In this document: in pieces, positions 42,785-51,837 of the stretch
Position numbering within the stretch: position 1 is the first letter of the stretch
Layout: every line of letters starts with the position of its first letter
Source of the DNA: CAVPEW01 sp963703565
GTDB lineage: Bacteria > Actinomycetota > Acidimicrobiia > Acidimicrobiales > VFJN01
DNA length: 64,000 nt
Assembly (NCBI GenBank): GCA_963703565.1
Contig: CAVPEW010000064.1
Coordinates: 1-64,000, forward strand
Reading direction: 5' to 3'
Notes under the pieces: model-generated
The model's database searches: none
What the model was told of the DNA's origin: nothing
What the model saw: the letters and a program-made list of their open reading frames with translations, nothing else
Translations under genes and position numbers: made by a program

Positions 42785-42857
42785 TCCGGGGTAGCTCAGT
42801 TGGCAGAGCGACGGACTGTTAATCCGTTTGTCGTGGGTTCGAGCCCCACCCCCGGAG
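42785..42857 (+). tRNA. tRNA-Asn (anticodon GTT)
   Basis: A full cloverleaf: acceptor TCCGGGG/CCCCGGA, D arm GCTC...GAGC, anticodon stem ACGGA/TCCGT with loop CTGTTAA, T arm GTGGG TTCGAGC CCCAC, discriminator G at 42857. CCA is not encoded. 73 nt. Confidence 0.97.
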
Positions 42858-42902
42858 CGTCGACGCCGGCCACGGCGTCGCCCGCGCCACGGTTCGGCGC
42901 GG

Positions 42903-43851
42903 ATGGGGGAGCGGGGCGCTTCGCTCCGAGCCCCACCGGTCCTCTGCATCTGGGCAACTTGCGCACGGCGCTGTTGGCCTGGTTGTTCGCTCGGGCGTCG
43001 GGCCGGCGGTTCCTGGTGCGGGTGGACGATCTCGACCCGGTCTGCTCCGACCCGGAGCTGGCTCGTGCCCAGCTCGCCGACCTCGCCGCCCTTGGCCTCG
43101 ACTGGGATGGACCGGTGACGCGGGTCTCCCATCGTCGCTCGCGCCACCTCGAGGTGCTCGCCGACCTCGCCCAGCGGGGCGAGCTGTACCCCTGCTTCTG
43201 CACCAGGCGGGAGATCCGTGAGGCGGCCACTGCACCGCACGGTACGGGGACGGGCTACCCGGGCACCTGCCGGGAAGCTCGGAGAGGCCCGCCGGCGGGC
43301 GCTGGTCGCCAGAGGCCGACCGGCCGCCTGGCGCCTGCGTTCGGTCGCAGGCGCGGTCCGCTTCCTCGACGACCTTCACGGCGAGGTGGTCGGGGCTCCC
43401 GACGACGTGGTGCTGCGCCGCAACGACGGGGTGCCCGCCTACAACCTGGCGGTGGTGGTCGACGACCACGACGACGGGATCGACCAGGTGGTGCGCGCCG
43501 ACGACCTCCTGGGGGTCACCGCGAGCCAGGCCCACGTGGCCGACCGTTTGGGATTCCACCGCCCCCGGTGGGCCCACGTGCCCCTGGTGCTGGGCCCCGA
43601 CGGGGCGCGGCTGGCCAAGCGGCACGGGGCCGTCACCCTCGCCGAGCTTCTCGGCGGCCGGCGTCGGCAGGCGTGGCGTGGTCGGCCTGCTGGCCGCCAG
43701 CGCCGGGTTGGCCGACGCCGGCGAGGAGGTCTGGCCCCATGAGCTCGTGGCCCGGTTCGACCCCGCGAGGCTGACCCGGACGCCGTGGATCTTCCCGGGA
43801 CCAGGGCCCGGAGGCGGGAAGGGCCCGGGGGTGCCACCGCCCACGACCTAG
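42903..43851 (+). pseudogene. gluQ: Glutamyl-Q tRNA(Asp) synthetase, broken by three single-base indels
   Basis: The product would add glutamate to queuosine in tRNA-Asp. Joined frames give GRFAPSPTGPLHLGNLRTALL (HIGH-type motif), FLVRVDDLDPV, LYPCFCTRREI (zinc ligands), RFLDDLHGEVVG, DGVPAYNLAVVVDDHDDGIDQVVRADDLL, and RLAKRHGAVTL (KMSKS-type). The breaks are a missing G in the run at 42905-42909 right after the ATG, an extra G near 43270 and an extra C near 43661. Correcting all three gives one uninterrupted protein of about 315 aa ending at TAG 43849. All three are in short homopolymers, so sequencing error is likely, but real decay cannot be excluded. The stop doubles as part of the tRNA-Met -10 box. 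Confidence 0.85.
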
Positions 43852-43854
43852 GGT
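43849..43854 (+). promoter_or_regulatory. -10 box TAGGGT for tRNA-Met, overlapping the gluQ stop
   Basis: TAGGGT shares its TAG with the gluQ stop and ends 9 nt before the tRNA. Confidence 0.5.
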
Positions 43855-43863
43855 GCGCGCTTC

Positions 43864-43936
43864 GGGCCCGTAGCTCAGTGGTCAGAGCAGGGGACTCATA
43901 ATCCCTCGGTCGTGGGTTCGATCCCCACCGGGCCCA
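43864..43936 (+). tRNA. tRNA-Met (anticodon CAT), probably elongator
   Basis: Acceptor GGGCCCG/CGGGCCC, anticodon stem GGGGA/TCCCT with loop CTCATAA, T arm GTGGG TTCGATC CCCAC, discriminator A. The paired first acceptor base argues against an initiator tRNA. A tRNA-Ile2 with lysidine-modified CAT is a less likely reading. CCA is not encoded. Confidence 0.93.
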
Positions 43937-43971
43937 CCGAGCTCGCCAGCGTCCCGCAGCGCGCTGGCATC

Positions 43972-44535
43972 TCAGCTCTCGTCCAGCCACGCCGGCGCAT
44001 GGGCCAGCAGGTGGTGGCTCACCTCGGCGCAGCGGTCGAGGGTCTCGCAGAGCTGCTCCTTGCCATCGAACACCGCCGCGAGGGATACCTCCACGCGCGC
44101 CACGATGGTCAGGCTGCGTTCGCTGGGGTCGGTGGCGGAGGGATACGAGTCGATGGCCGACACCTCCAGCGGGAGCCCGGTCCCGCCGATGCCGGCCAGC
44201 TCGGTGGCCAGCAGCAGAAGGTCCGGCCCCCGGGGGAGCGGGGGCATCGACCAGGTGAACAGCATGGGGAAGTGGTGTTCGTCGGGCGGCTCCGCGTCCT
44301 CGGCGAGCGTCGCCACCAGGTCCTCGAAGGCCAGCAGGGTGCGGGGGTCCACCTCCAGCGACAGGTGCAGGTCCAGGGGGCCTCCGCAAGCCTCTTCGGG
44401 ATGCAGGTCCACCTCCCAGGCCTGGCGCAGCGAGTAGGTCTCGACGAAGTGGCGTTCGTCGTGCACGTGGAACCCGTGGTCCACTGCGTGGTCCTTGAGG
44501 TCGGCGACGAACCCGGCGATGTCGATGGCGGCCAT
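43972..44535 (-). CDS. Hypothetical protein, unknown function
   Basis: The protein has 187 aa from ATG 44535. It is acidic, without signal peptide or membrane segment. Recurring features are VDLHPEEACGGPLDLHLSLEVDPRTLLAFEDL, HHFPMLFTWSMPPLPRGPDLLLLATEL and a C-terminal LDRCAEVSHHLLAHAPAW. No catalytic motif could be seen and no family is recognised. It is divergent from the inositol-phosphatase gene and convergent with tRNA-Met. Similar lone proteins appear common in actinobacteria, but that is recollection, not a search. Confidence 0.7.
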   Translation of the reverse strand: MAAIDIAGFVADLKDHAVDHGFHVHDERHFVETYSLRQAWEVDLHPEEACGGPLDLHLSLEVDPRTLLAFEDLVATLAEDAEPPDEHHFPMLFTWSMPPLPRGPDLLLLATELAGIGGTGLPLEVSAIDSYPSATDPSERSLTIVARVEVSLAAVFDGKEQLCETLDRCAEVSHHLLAHAPAWLDES

Positions 44536-44566
44536 TGACCCCAGCCTGCCATCACTGGCCGCCGGG

Positions 44567-44572
44567 TAGCCT
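44567..44572 (+). promoter_or_regulatory. -10 box TAGCCT for the inositol-phosphatase gene
   Basis: TAGCCT ends 9 nt before ATG 44582. Confidence 0.5.
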
Positions 44573-44581
44573 GCCCGAGCC

Positions 44582-45334
44582 ATGCGAGACGACGTCCTGG
44601 TCGGCGTGCTGCACGACGCCGCGTCCGCGGTGCGGGAGGCACTGGACCGCCTCGACGACTGGGGTCTCGCCGGTAGCCGCAGCGGCCAGTACCGCAGCGA
44701 CCTCGTCGCCGACGAGGCGGCGGGAGCGGTGTTGGACCGTGCCGGCCTGGGCGTGTTGTCCGAGGAGTCGGGCCTACGGCGTGCAGACGCGGCGATCGTG
44801 GTGGTCATCGACCCCGTTGACGGGTCCACCAACGCGGGCCGCGGGTTGCCCTGGTACGCGACCAGCCTGTGCGCGGTCGACGTCGAGGGGCCACGCGCCT
44901 CGCTGGTCGTCGACCAGGCCGGCGGCGCCCGCTACCAAGCGGTCCGCGGCGGGGGCGCGACCGTCGACGGGGTCGCCCTGGTCCCATCCCCGTGCCGTGC
45001 CGCGGCCCAGGCGCTTGTCGGCCTCTCGGGCTTCCCGGCCCGTCCGCTCGGGTGGAGCCAGTTCCGCGCGTACGGAGCGGTGGCCCTCGACCTGTGCGCC
45101 GTCGCCCAGGGGCGCTTCGACGGTTACGTCGACTGCAGCCGCGACGCCCACGGGGTGTGGGACTACCTGGGGGCGGCGTTGATCTGCACGGAGGCCGGTG
45201 CCCACGTGGTCGACGCGTCCGGTCGGCGCCTCGACGTGCTCGACCCCGACGCGCGGCGGACCCCCGTGGGCGCCGGGACCTCGGAGTTGCTGGCCGAACT
45301 GGTCGCGGCCCGCGCCGAGCTGGAGCAGCGGTGA
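44582..45334 (+). CDS. Inositol monophosphatase-family phosphatase
   Basis: The protein has 250 aa. Metal-binding motifs of the family are present: SEESG (about residues 60-64, the first acidic ligand), DPVDGSTNAGRG (about 79-90, central motif) and DAHGVWDYLGAALICTEAGA (C-terminal motif). It needs Mg2+ and hydrolyses sugar or inositol phosphates; members also act on fructose-1,6-bisphosphate, 3'-phosphoadenosine phosphate or histidinol phosphate. The sequence does not decide the substrate. The neighbouring NUDIX gene starts 14 bases after the stop, so both may be co-transcribed. Confidence 0.92.
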   Translation: MRDDVLVGVLHDAASAVREALDRLDDWGLAGSRSGQYRSDLVADEAAGAVLDRAGLGVLSEESGLRRADAAIVVVIDPVDGSTNAGRGLPWYATSLCAVDVEGPRASLVVDQAGGARYQAVRGGGATVDGVALVPSPCRAAAQALVGLSGFPARPLGWSQFRAYGAVALDLCAVAQGRFDGYVDCSRDAHGVWDYLGAALICTEAGAHVVDASGRRLDVLDPDARRTPVGAGTSELLAELVAARAELEQR

Positions 45335-45347
45335 ACCGGATGGCACG

Positions 45348-45884
45348 GTGATCGAGAGGATCCACCGATTGGCGCTGGGCACGTTTCGCCGCCTCCCGGT
45401 GTTCGCACGGCGGTGGATCGTGCGTCGGCTCACCCCCGGCCACACGGTGGGTGCCGTCTGCTTCGTCGAGCGCTCCGACGGTCGGCTGCTGCTGGTGCGG
45501 CTGTCCTACCGCGAACGCTGGGGGGCGCCCGGCGGCCTGTGCAAGCGCGGGGAGGTCCCGGCGGACGCGGCTCGACGTGAGACGCTCGAAGAGGTCGGCA
45601 TCGATGTCGTGCTCGCCGGCGAGCCCGCCGTGGTGGTCGACGCCACTGCCAGGCGCGTCGACGTCGTCTACCGGGCGGTCCCCAGCGAGGGAGTCGATCC
45701 CGACACCGCCGCCGTCGGCTCCCCCGAGATCGTGGAGCTGGCTTGGTTCGCGCCCGACAATCTGCCCGAGTTGCAGCACGAGACGGCCGCCGCGCTGGTC
45801 GCGCTGGCCCGCGCGGCGCGGGCACCGGTGGTCCCGGGCCTGCCAGGGTACGGCGCGAAGGACGGCACCGGGGAGCACGTCTGA
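45348..45884 (+). CDS. NUDIX hydrolase
   Basis: The protein has 178 aa. The Nudix box reads GGLCKRGEVPADAARRETLEEVGID (about residues 62-86) and fits G-x5-E-x7-RE-x-x-EE-x-G. A basic N-terminal helix (RIHRLALGTFRRLPVFARRWIVRRL) precedes the domain. It should hydrolyse a nucleoside diphosphate linked to another group; the substrate is unknown. GTG 45348 is the first start consistent with the domain; no ribosome binding site is clear. It is convergent with the sigma factor gene (10-bp gap). Confidence 0.88.
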   Translation: MIERIHRLALGTFRRLPVFARRWIVRRLTPGHTVGAVCFVERSDGRLLLVRLSYRERWGAPGGLCKRGEVPADAARRETLEEVGIDVVLAGEPAVVVDATARRVDVVYRAVPSEGVDPDTAAVGSPEIVELAWFAPDNLPELQHETAAALVALARAARAPVVPGLPGYGAKDGTGEHV

Positions 45885-45894
45885 CCCGGTGCCG

Positions 45895-46836
45895 TCAGCC
45901 CTGCAGCGATGCCACCAGGCGGCGCTGGCGAGCCGAGCACGGATGGCGCAGCTTGGTCAACGCCTTGGCCTCGATCTGGCGAACGCGCTCACGGCTCACC
46001 CCGTAGTGGCCCCCGATCTCGTCGAGGGTCCGCGGCGTGCCCCCGTCGAGACCGAAGCGCCACGTCACGACTTGGCGCTCGCGGTCGGCGAGACAGCCGA
46101 GCAGCTCGGCGAGATCCTTGCGGGCGAGCGCCCCCGCTGCGAGGTCGAAGGGGTTCGGGGCGTCGCGATCGGCCACCAGGTCTCCCAGGTCGATGTCGTC
46201 GCCCACCGTCGCCGACAGCGAGCCGGCGTCGGGTGCGAGCTCGAGGACGCGCCGCACCCGGTCGGCGGGAAGGCCCGTGTCGCTGGCCAGCTCCTCCACG
46301 GTGGGCTCACGCCCCAGTTGCTTGAGCAACTGTGACGAGGACCGCTGCACGCTGGCCAACGTGTCGACCAGATGGGTCGGTAGGCGGATGGTTCGGCCCT
46401 TGTCGGCGACCGCCCTGCCAATGGCCTGACGGATCCACCACGTGGCGTAGGTCGAGAACTTGAACCCCTTGCGATGGTCGAAGCGCTCCACCGCCCTGAT
46501 GAGGCCCAGGTTCCCCTCCTGGACGAGGTCGAGCAGCGCAAGGTTGCCGCCCTGGTAGCGCTTGGCCACCGAGACCACGAGCCGCAGGTTCGACTGTATG
46601 AACCGTTGGCGGGCGGCGTCGCCCGCGGACACCGCAGCGGCCAGGTCGCGCCGCCGGGCTGGGGACGCACGGCCCTCGGCGAGCTCCGCTCGTGCCCGCC
46701 GCCCTGCGGCGATCGCTGCGCCGAGCTCCACCTCCTGTTCGGCAGACAGCAGCGGGCAGGCCGCGATCTCCTCCAGGTAGCGTTGCACCGGGTCGAGCGC
46801 GGCCTCCGTGGGGATCCCGTCTCGGCGAGCTGGCAC
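45895..46836 (-). CDS. Second sigma-70 family factor (group 2-like)
   Basis: The protein has 313 aa and lacks region 1.1. Region 1.2 DPVQRYLEEIAACPLLS, region 2 QSNLRLVVSVAKRYQGGNLALLDLVQEGNLGLIRAVERFDHRKGFKFSTYATWWIRQAI, region 3 and region 4.2 (GVSRERVRQIEAKALTKLRHP) are complete. Region 2.4 is close to that of RpoD in the same window, so promoter -10 preference should be similar. GTG 46836 is preceded by GGAGGGAG at a good distance. Its role is probably stationary-phase or stress transcription, as for other group 2 factors. Confidence 0.92.
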   Translation of the reverse strand: MPARRDGIPTEAALDPVQRYLEEIAACPLLSAEQEVELGAAIAAGRRARAELAEGRASPARRRDLAAAVSAGDAARQRFIQSNLRLVVSVAKRYQGGNLALLDLVQEGNLGLIRAVERFDHRKGFKFSTYATWWIRQAIGRAVADKGRTIRLPTHLVDTLASVQRSSSQLLKQLGREPTVEELASDTGLPADRVRRVLELAPDAGSLSATVGDDIDLGDLVADRDAPNPFDLAAGALARKDLAELLGCLADRERQVVTWRFGLDGGTPRTLDEIGGHYGVSRERVRQIEAKALTKLRHPCSARQRRLVASLQG

Positions 46837-47019
46837 CCGGCTCCCTCCGCGCCGTGCCGGTTCGGTGGGCGCGCGACGACGGTAGCGGCAGCCGGGTCAG
46901 CGGCCGGGGACCCCGCGCCGGCGCTCAGGACTCCTGCGACTCAAGGGCGAACCGGGAGCGGTCGATACAGGGTCACGCTCCCGGCGGGCGCTCCATGCCA
47001 CGTCCGGGCGACCATCACC

Positions 47020-49422
47020 ATGGACGAGCCCATCGCTTCCGATCTGCCCGGTCTGGACCGACACCTGTCGGTGGTGCGCGCCGGCGCCGACGCGACGCGG
47101 GCTCTGCTCGCGTCGGTTCGCGCTCCGGCCGTCGGGACCACGATCGACCTGACGGCCACCCCGATGCGCATCGTGTCGATCGACGACCTCGCCGAGTCGG
47201 TGCGTCGCCACAGTGAGCGGCGCGACGAGAACCGTCGACGAGATAGAGCTCGGGTCGAAGGCGAGCGGCGGGTCGCGCAGGTTCGCCACGAGCGCGCTCG
47301 CGCGACCCAGCAGCATTTGCTGGAACGAGGTCGACGCCTCGACGAGGCCGTGGCATTCACTGCCGACGCCATCGATCGGCTGGAGCGCTTTGCCGAGGAG
47401 TCCGCGGGCACGCTGGTCGAGCTCGAGAAGGCCAAGGAGGACCGCAGCGCGGCCCGCGAGGCTCTAGATCACTTGGCACGCCAGCGGGAGCATGCGGGAT
47501 CGGCCATGGCGCAGGCGAGCGACCAGCTCGGTGCGCTGGGCGTCGCCCACTTCGACGAGCCCGGACTGCGTCGTGAGCTGGAGTCTGGGACGTCGGCTCT
47601 TGGTGCAGCCCAGGCCGAGATCGTCGGCCTCCGAGCCCGGATGGACGATCTCGAGCGGCGCCGCGGCGCGATCGATTCCGCCCTGGCCGAGATCGCGACC
47701 GAGCGCGCCGAGCTCGAACGCTCCCGGGACGAGTGGGCCGGACCGGACGCCGCGCGCCTCGCGGAGCTGGCCGCCGCGCTCGCCGCGTACGACGACGAGG
47801 CATCCTTCGCCCACCTCGACGGTCGAGCGGCGGACCTCCACGACCTGCTGGACCGCATCGAGGGAGAGCTCGCCCAGGTCGAGATCCCCTCGGGTCCCAA
47901 CCCGATCGAGCTCGCCGCAGCGCGCGCCGATCTCGACGCCGCCCTCGCCACGTTGCGGGAGGCTGACCACGGCGCGGACCGGATCTCACCCGCGGATCGG
48001 GCTCGCATCGAAGCGGCGCACGATGCCGTGCTCGCCGCCCAGGAGGGCCGCGGGCGCGGGGCGCTCCAGCGGCTGAGCGCCGCCCAGGAGGTGGAGTCGG
48101 CGCTGCTCGACGAGCTCGGGTTCGCTTCGCACCTCGAGGTCGTCCTCAGCGGCGGTCGCCGGGCCGACGCCGCCGCTCGGTCGCTGGCCAACCAGCACCG
48201 GGCTGCCCAGGCCTTGGCCCGGGTGGAGGCGCTCGAGGAGGCAGCGACACCTTCCCCCGAGGTGGCCCGCCTGCTCGACCAGCGCGACGCTGCGGTGACC
48301 GAAGCGGCTCGGCTCCTCCGTGTCGAGCCCGGTGACGATGCGCGGTCGCTGCTAGCCGGGCACCGAGCGGTAGACGACTTCGTCGTCGACCGCCTCCGCG
48401 AGACCCTGACCGCCGCCGGGGGCCGCGCCGAGGGCGAGCGTCTCGAGACAGCGGCACGACGGGTGCTGGCCGAGGCCGAGCTGGAGGTCCGGCGCCGTGG
48501 GGAGCTCGAAGCCCGACTGGGCCGGCTCGATGACCGCGCCGACGAGCTCGACCGGCGCTCGGGTGAGCTCGGATCGGAGTTGGCGGCGACCGCCGCCGAC
48601 CTGCGGGACGCGACCGATCGCGAGTCGGCGGCCCGGCGTGCGCTCAGCGGGCTCGAGGGCGAGCTGGCCACCCGTTCGGGCGAGGATGCCCAGCGCCTGC
48701 ACAGAGTGGCCGCCGCCGAGCAGCTGCGCGCGCAGGTCGACGCTCTCGGCCGCGCGCTGGACGAGGCGGAAGATGCTGCACGGGCCCGCCTGGCCGACGC
48801 CGAGCAGCGCTGTCGGGTCGGCGAAGAGCTGGCGAGGGGATTCGACAAGGTCGTGTCGGACGCGACGCGCCGCGCCCGGGAGGTGGCCGACGAGCTGGCT
48901 CCCGGCACGGTCCGGGGCAGCCAGGATCCCATCGGGGAGCTCTACGACCTCGCCCGTTCCTTGAGTGCCCTGGTCGACCAGCACGGGATTGCGCTGGCGC
49001 CCGCCGAGGCGGACCTCGAGCGTTGCGCCGCCGACCTCGCCGATGTCGACGCCGACCTCGCCGGTCTCGCCGACGCGGCGACCGGTCCGCACCCCGATGA
49101 CCGGGTGGCCGGCCTGGCCGACGTGCTGACCGCGGCCGGGCGGTCGCTCGTCGTGCTCGTCGAGCCGTTCGCCGATGCCGACGACGAGGTACACGACCGG
49201 CTCGCCAAGACCGTGGTCCAGGCCGCCGCCGAGCGCCCCGTGTTGCTGCTGACCGAAGACCCCCGCACGCTCGGCTGGGCGATCGGGCTGCCCGGATCCG
49301 AGGGGGCCGTCGTAGCCCTCGACGCGGTCACGGCTGCGCTGACCCCCTCGTACTCCTCCTCCACCAACGGGCCGTCGTTGACGGTCGCCCCTGTCGGCTC
49401 GCCAGGCCGAACCGACTCCTGA
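47020..49422 (+). CDS. Large coiled-coil protein with degenerate SMC/YhaN-like ATPase tail
   Basis: The protein has 800 aa from ATG 47020. Nearly the whole length (about residues 60-700) is Ala/Glu/Arg/Leu-rich coiled coil, broken by short hinge-like stretches (GPNPIELAAARAD, LDELGFASHLEVVL). The C-terminus (about 720-775) reads SLVVLVEPFADADDEVHDRLAKTVVQAAAERPVLLLTEDP. That resembles the Walker B/D-loop end of SMC- or YhaN-type heads, where one expects VLDDPF. The catalytic Asp is absent and no Walker A exists at the N-terminus, so it should not hydrolyse ATP. It is followed by the conservon genes after 12 bp and probably belongs to that operon. It could be a scaffold for the GTPase module. 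Confidence 0.75.
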   Translation: MDEPIASDLPGLDRHLSVVRAGADATRALLASVRAPAVGTTIDLTATPMRIVSIDDLAESVRRHSERRDENRRRDRARVEGERRVAQVRHERARATQQHLLERGRRLDEAVAFTADAIDRLERFAEESAGTLVELEKAKEDRSAAREALDHLARQREHAGSAMAQASDQLGALGVAHFDEPGLRRELESGTSALGAAQAEIVGLRARMDDLERRRGAIDSALAEIATERAELERSRDEWAGPDAARLAELAAALAAYDDEASFAHLDGRAADLHDLLDRIEGELAQVEIPSGPNPIELAAARADLDAALATLREADHGADRISPADRARIEAAHDAVLAAQEGRGRGALQRLSAAQEVESALLDELGFASHLEVVLSGGRRADAAARSLANQHRAAQALARVEALEEAATPSPEVARLLDQRDAAVTEAARLLRVEPGDDARSLLAGHRAVDDFVVDRLRETLTAAGGRAEGERLETAARRVLAEAELEVRRRGELEARLGRLDDRADELDRRSGELGSELAATAADLRDATDRESAARRALSGLEGELATRSGEDAQRLHRVAAAEQLRAQVDALGRALDEAEDAARARLADAEQRCRVGEELARGFDKVVSDATRRAREVADELAPGTVRGSQDPIGELYDLARSLSALVDQHGIALAPAEADLERCAADLADVDADLAGLADAATGPHPDDRVAGLADVLTAAGRSLVVLVEPFADADDEVHDRLAKTVVQAAAERPVLLLTEDPRTLGWAIGLPGSEGAVVALDAVTAALTPSYSSSTNGPSLTVAPVGSPGRTDS

Positions 49423-49434
49423 CTGGGAGCTGCC

Positions 49435-51837
49435 GTGTTCAGAACCATCCGCATCCGTACCAAGCTGGCGGCCGCCCTGGCAGTGCCGCTGGTTGGTCTC
49501 GTAGGCATCGCCGGTTACGAGGCGGTCGGCGCCGCCGATGACGCCGACGCAGTGCGCACCCAGGTCGAGCTGGCTCGCGCCTCGCTCGGGCCGGGCAGCG
49601 CCATCACCACGCTCCAGAACGAGCGCAACCTGGCCAGCCTCGGTCTGCTCGGGCTCGACGAGGGGGTCGACCTGCCCGTCAAGGACCTCGCCGAGGCCCG
49701 CGTCGAGACCGACGAGGCGATCGCCGCTCTTATCGCGGCTGTCCGCGGAGGCTCGGTCGAGTTGCGGGCGGCCTTCGGGCCTGCCCTCGGCGCCTTCCCC
49801 GAGCTGGAGGCGATCCGCGAGGAGATCGACTCGTTCTCCGGTCCCCGTGACCTCAGCGCCTACGAGACCGCGGCGAAGGTGTTCGACCGGTACACGAACG
49901 TCATCGATCCCCTGCTGCAGACCTCGCCGCGTCTGGCGACCAACCTCGACGACGCGACGCTGCGCAACGGCGTCTCGCTCGTGGGCGCAGCGGCCCGCCA
50001 GGGCGAGGCCGCCGCGCAGATCGTGCGCTGGGTCCTGCTGAGCCAGGTGACCGACAACGCCAGTGATCCCGACGCCCAGCGCGAGGTCCTGACCTGGATC
50101 GAGCGCAGCGAGGCCGCCGAGGCCGAGATGCGTCTCAACATGAGCGGGCCGCTCGAGGTGGTGCGCCAGGGCAGCATCGTGACCGGTGCCGGCAGTGCCT
50201 TCCTGGAGCAGGCCAATCGGTTCGTGGCCGGGGCGCCCGCCGAGGTGTCGACCATGCTGGAAGCGGTCGACAGCACGAACGCCGACGGGTCCGCGGCTGA
50301 CACCGCCGCCAACCTGGCTGCCAGGGTGCTCGACGTCGAAGCGCGGCAATCCCTCGACGACGCCCAGTGGCGCGAGCGTGCCTTCCAGGGCCTCGCCGCG
50401 GCGATGGTCCTGGCTGCCGCGGCGGTCACCTACTACGCCGCCCGCTCCATCACCCGCCCGTTGCGCTCGCTGCGAGAGCAGGCCGACGAGATGGCCAGGG
50501 TCCGCCTGCCAGCGTCGGTCCAGGAGATCCTCGACACGCCGGTCGGTCAGGACGTACTGCTCCCAGCGGTCGAGCCCATCGCGGTGGCCACCAGAGACGA
50601 GGTGGCCGAGGTCGCCGAGGCGCTCAACACGGTGCAGACCAGCGCGCTCGACCTCGCCGTCGAGCAGGCGGTGCTGCGGCGCAACATCTCCGATTCGTTC
50701 GTCAACCTCGGGCGGCGCAACCAGAACCTGCTGAACCGCCAGCTCGACTTCATAACCGAGCTCGAGCGCGACGAGGTCGAGCCCGACGCGCTCGAGGGTC
50801 TCTTCCGCCTCGACCACCTGGCCACTCGCATGCGCCGCAACGCCGAGTCGCTGCTGGTCCTCGCCGGTGTCGAGCCGCCACGGCAGTGGTCCGTGCCCGT
50901 GCGGACCTCCGATGTGGTGCGCGCCGCGCTGGGCGAGGTCGAGGACTACCAGCGGGTGGTGGTGCGCCACCTGGACCCGGGGTCGATCACCGGGTCGGCC
51001 GCAGCCGACGTGGCCCACGTCCTGGCCGAGCTGATCGAGAACGCGCTGTCGTTCTCCCCGCCGGAGCAGCCCGTCGAGGTCCGTGGGCGGCGGAGCGCGA
51101 GCGGCTACACCCTGGCGATCACCGACAGCGGGCTGGGGATGTCAGCCGAGGACCTCGACCGGGCGAACCGCCGCCTCGCCGGTGCGGAATCGTTCACCGT
51201 GGCGCCATCGCGGTACCTCGGCCACTACGTGGCAGGACACCTGGCCGCCCGCCACGGCGTCCACGTCGAGCTGCAGGACAGCCCGGCGGGTGGGATCACC
51301 GCCAAGGTCGACGTCCCCCGGGCCCTGCTCGCCGAAGCCGACCCCGGAGCCGGATCGGTCCCGCAGGGCGGAGCCGTTGACGCGGCCGGCGGCACCTCTG
51401 CCGAGTCCATCGGCTCGCAGGTCGGGGTGCCCACGGCGTGGCCGGCAGTGCCATACGAAGCCGACAAGGCCGACGACGACGTGGTCCCCGCAGCCGCGCA
51501 GCCTGCCCAGCCGTTGGAGCCCCAGCCGTTGGAGCCCCAGCCGTTGGAGTCCGGGGCGCCGATGGCAACCACCGGGGCGGTACCGGTCGGAGGCTCCACG
51601 GGTCCGGTCGCCGCCGAGGCGCCGCGGACGGCAGGGGGCCTCTCGCGCCGGGTGCCCGGCGCGCAGCGTCCCGACACCCGGTCCCTCGACGAGCGACTCA
51701 ACGGAACCCCGGCCCGCCCCGGCGAGGCCTCCGGGCCGAGCGATGCCGACGCCGTCTACGGGTTCCTTGCCAGCTACCACGAAGGCGTCGCTCGTGGAAG
51801 GGCCGACGCGACCAGCTTCGATGAGGAGGAAGGGTGA
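49435..51837 (+). CDS. Conservon sensor histidine kinase-like protein (CvnA-like)
   Basis: The protein has 800 aa. An N-terminal helix (AAALAVPLVGLVGIAGYEAVGA) is followed by an extracytoplasmic nitrate/nitrite-sensing-like NIT domain (TTLQNERNLASLGLLG), a second helix (FQGLAAAMVLAAAAVTYYAARSI), HAMP (RPLRSLREQADEM), a linker with VEQAVLRRNISDSFVNLGRRNQNLLNRQLDFI, a His in LDHLATRMRRNAESLLVL, and an HATPase_c domain (N box ELIENALSFSPPEQPV, G1 DSGLGM). The last 250 residues are low complexity with PLEPQ repeats. GTG 49435 follows GGGAG. It is the first gene of a conservon, coupled to the next (GTGA). No response regulator is adjacent. Confidence 0.9.
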   Translation: MFRTIRIRTKLAAALAVPLVGLVGIAGYEAVGAADDADAVRTQVELARASLGPGSAITTLQNERNLASLGLLGLDEGVDLPVKDLAEARVETDEAIAALIAAVRGGSVELRAAFGPALGAFPELEAIREEIDSFSGPRDLSAYETAAKVFDRYTNVIDPLLQTSPRLATNLDDATLRNGVSLVGAAARQGEAAAQIVRWVLLSQVTDNASDPDAQREVLTWIERSEAAEAEMRLNMSGPLEVVRQGSIVTGAGSAFLEQANRFVAGAPAEVSTMLEAVDSTNADGSAADTAANLAARVLDVEARQSLDDAQWRERAFQGLAAAMVLAAAAVTYYAARSITRPLRSLREQADEMARVRLPASVQEILDTPVGQDVLLPAVEPIAVATRDEVAEVAEALNTVQTSALDLAVEQAVLRRNISDSFVNLGRRNQNLLNRQLDFITELERDEVEPDALEGLFRLDHLATRMRRNAESLLVLAGVEPPRQWSVPVRTSDVVRAALGEVEDYQRVVVRHLDPGSITGSAAADVAHVLAELIENALSFSPPEQPVEVRGRRSASGYTLAITDSGLGMSAEDLDRANRRLAGAESFTVAPSRYLGHYVAGHLAARHGVHVELQDSPAGGITAKVDVPRALLAEADPGAGSVPQGGAVDAAGGTSAESIGSQVGVPTAWPAVPYEADKADDDVVPAAAQPAQPLEPQPLEPQPLESGAPMATTGAVPVGGSTGPVAAEAPRTAGGLSRRVPGAQRPDTRSLDERLNGTPARPGEASGPSDADAVYGFLASYHEGVARGRADATSFDEEEG
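51511..51550 (+). repeat. 15-bp tandem repeats encoding PLEPQ
   Basis: The unit CCGTTGGAGCCCCAG is present at 51511 and 51526, followed by a partial third copy at 51541. It lies in the disordered tail of the sensor kinase, in frame. Confidence 0.85.

Noticed and set aside
42800..42902. gluQ frame extended back through tRNA-Asn
   Set aside because: The frame crosses the tRNA by chance. An ATG at 42903 fits once one G is restored to the following G run.
48352..51018. 888-codon minus-strand frame opposite the coiled-coil and sensor kinase genes
   Set aside because: It is a Gly/Val/His-rich shadow of the high-GC coding frame with no recognisable motif; the plus-strand frames have clear domains and coupling.
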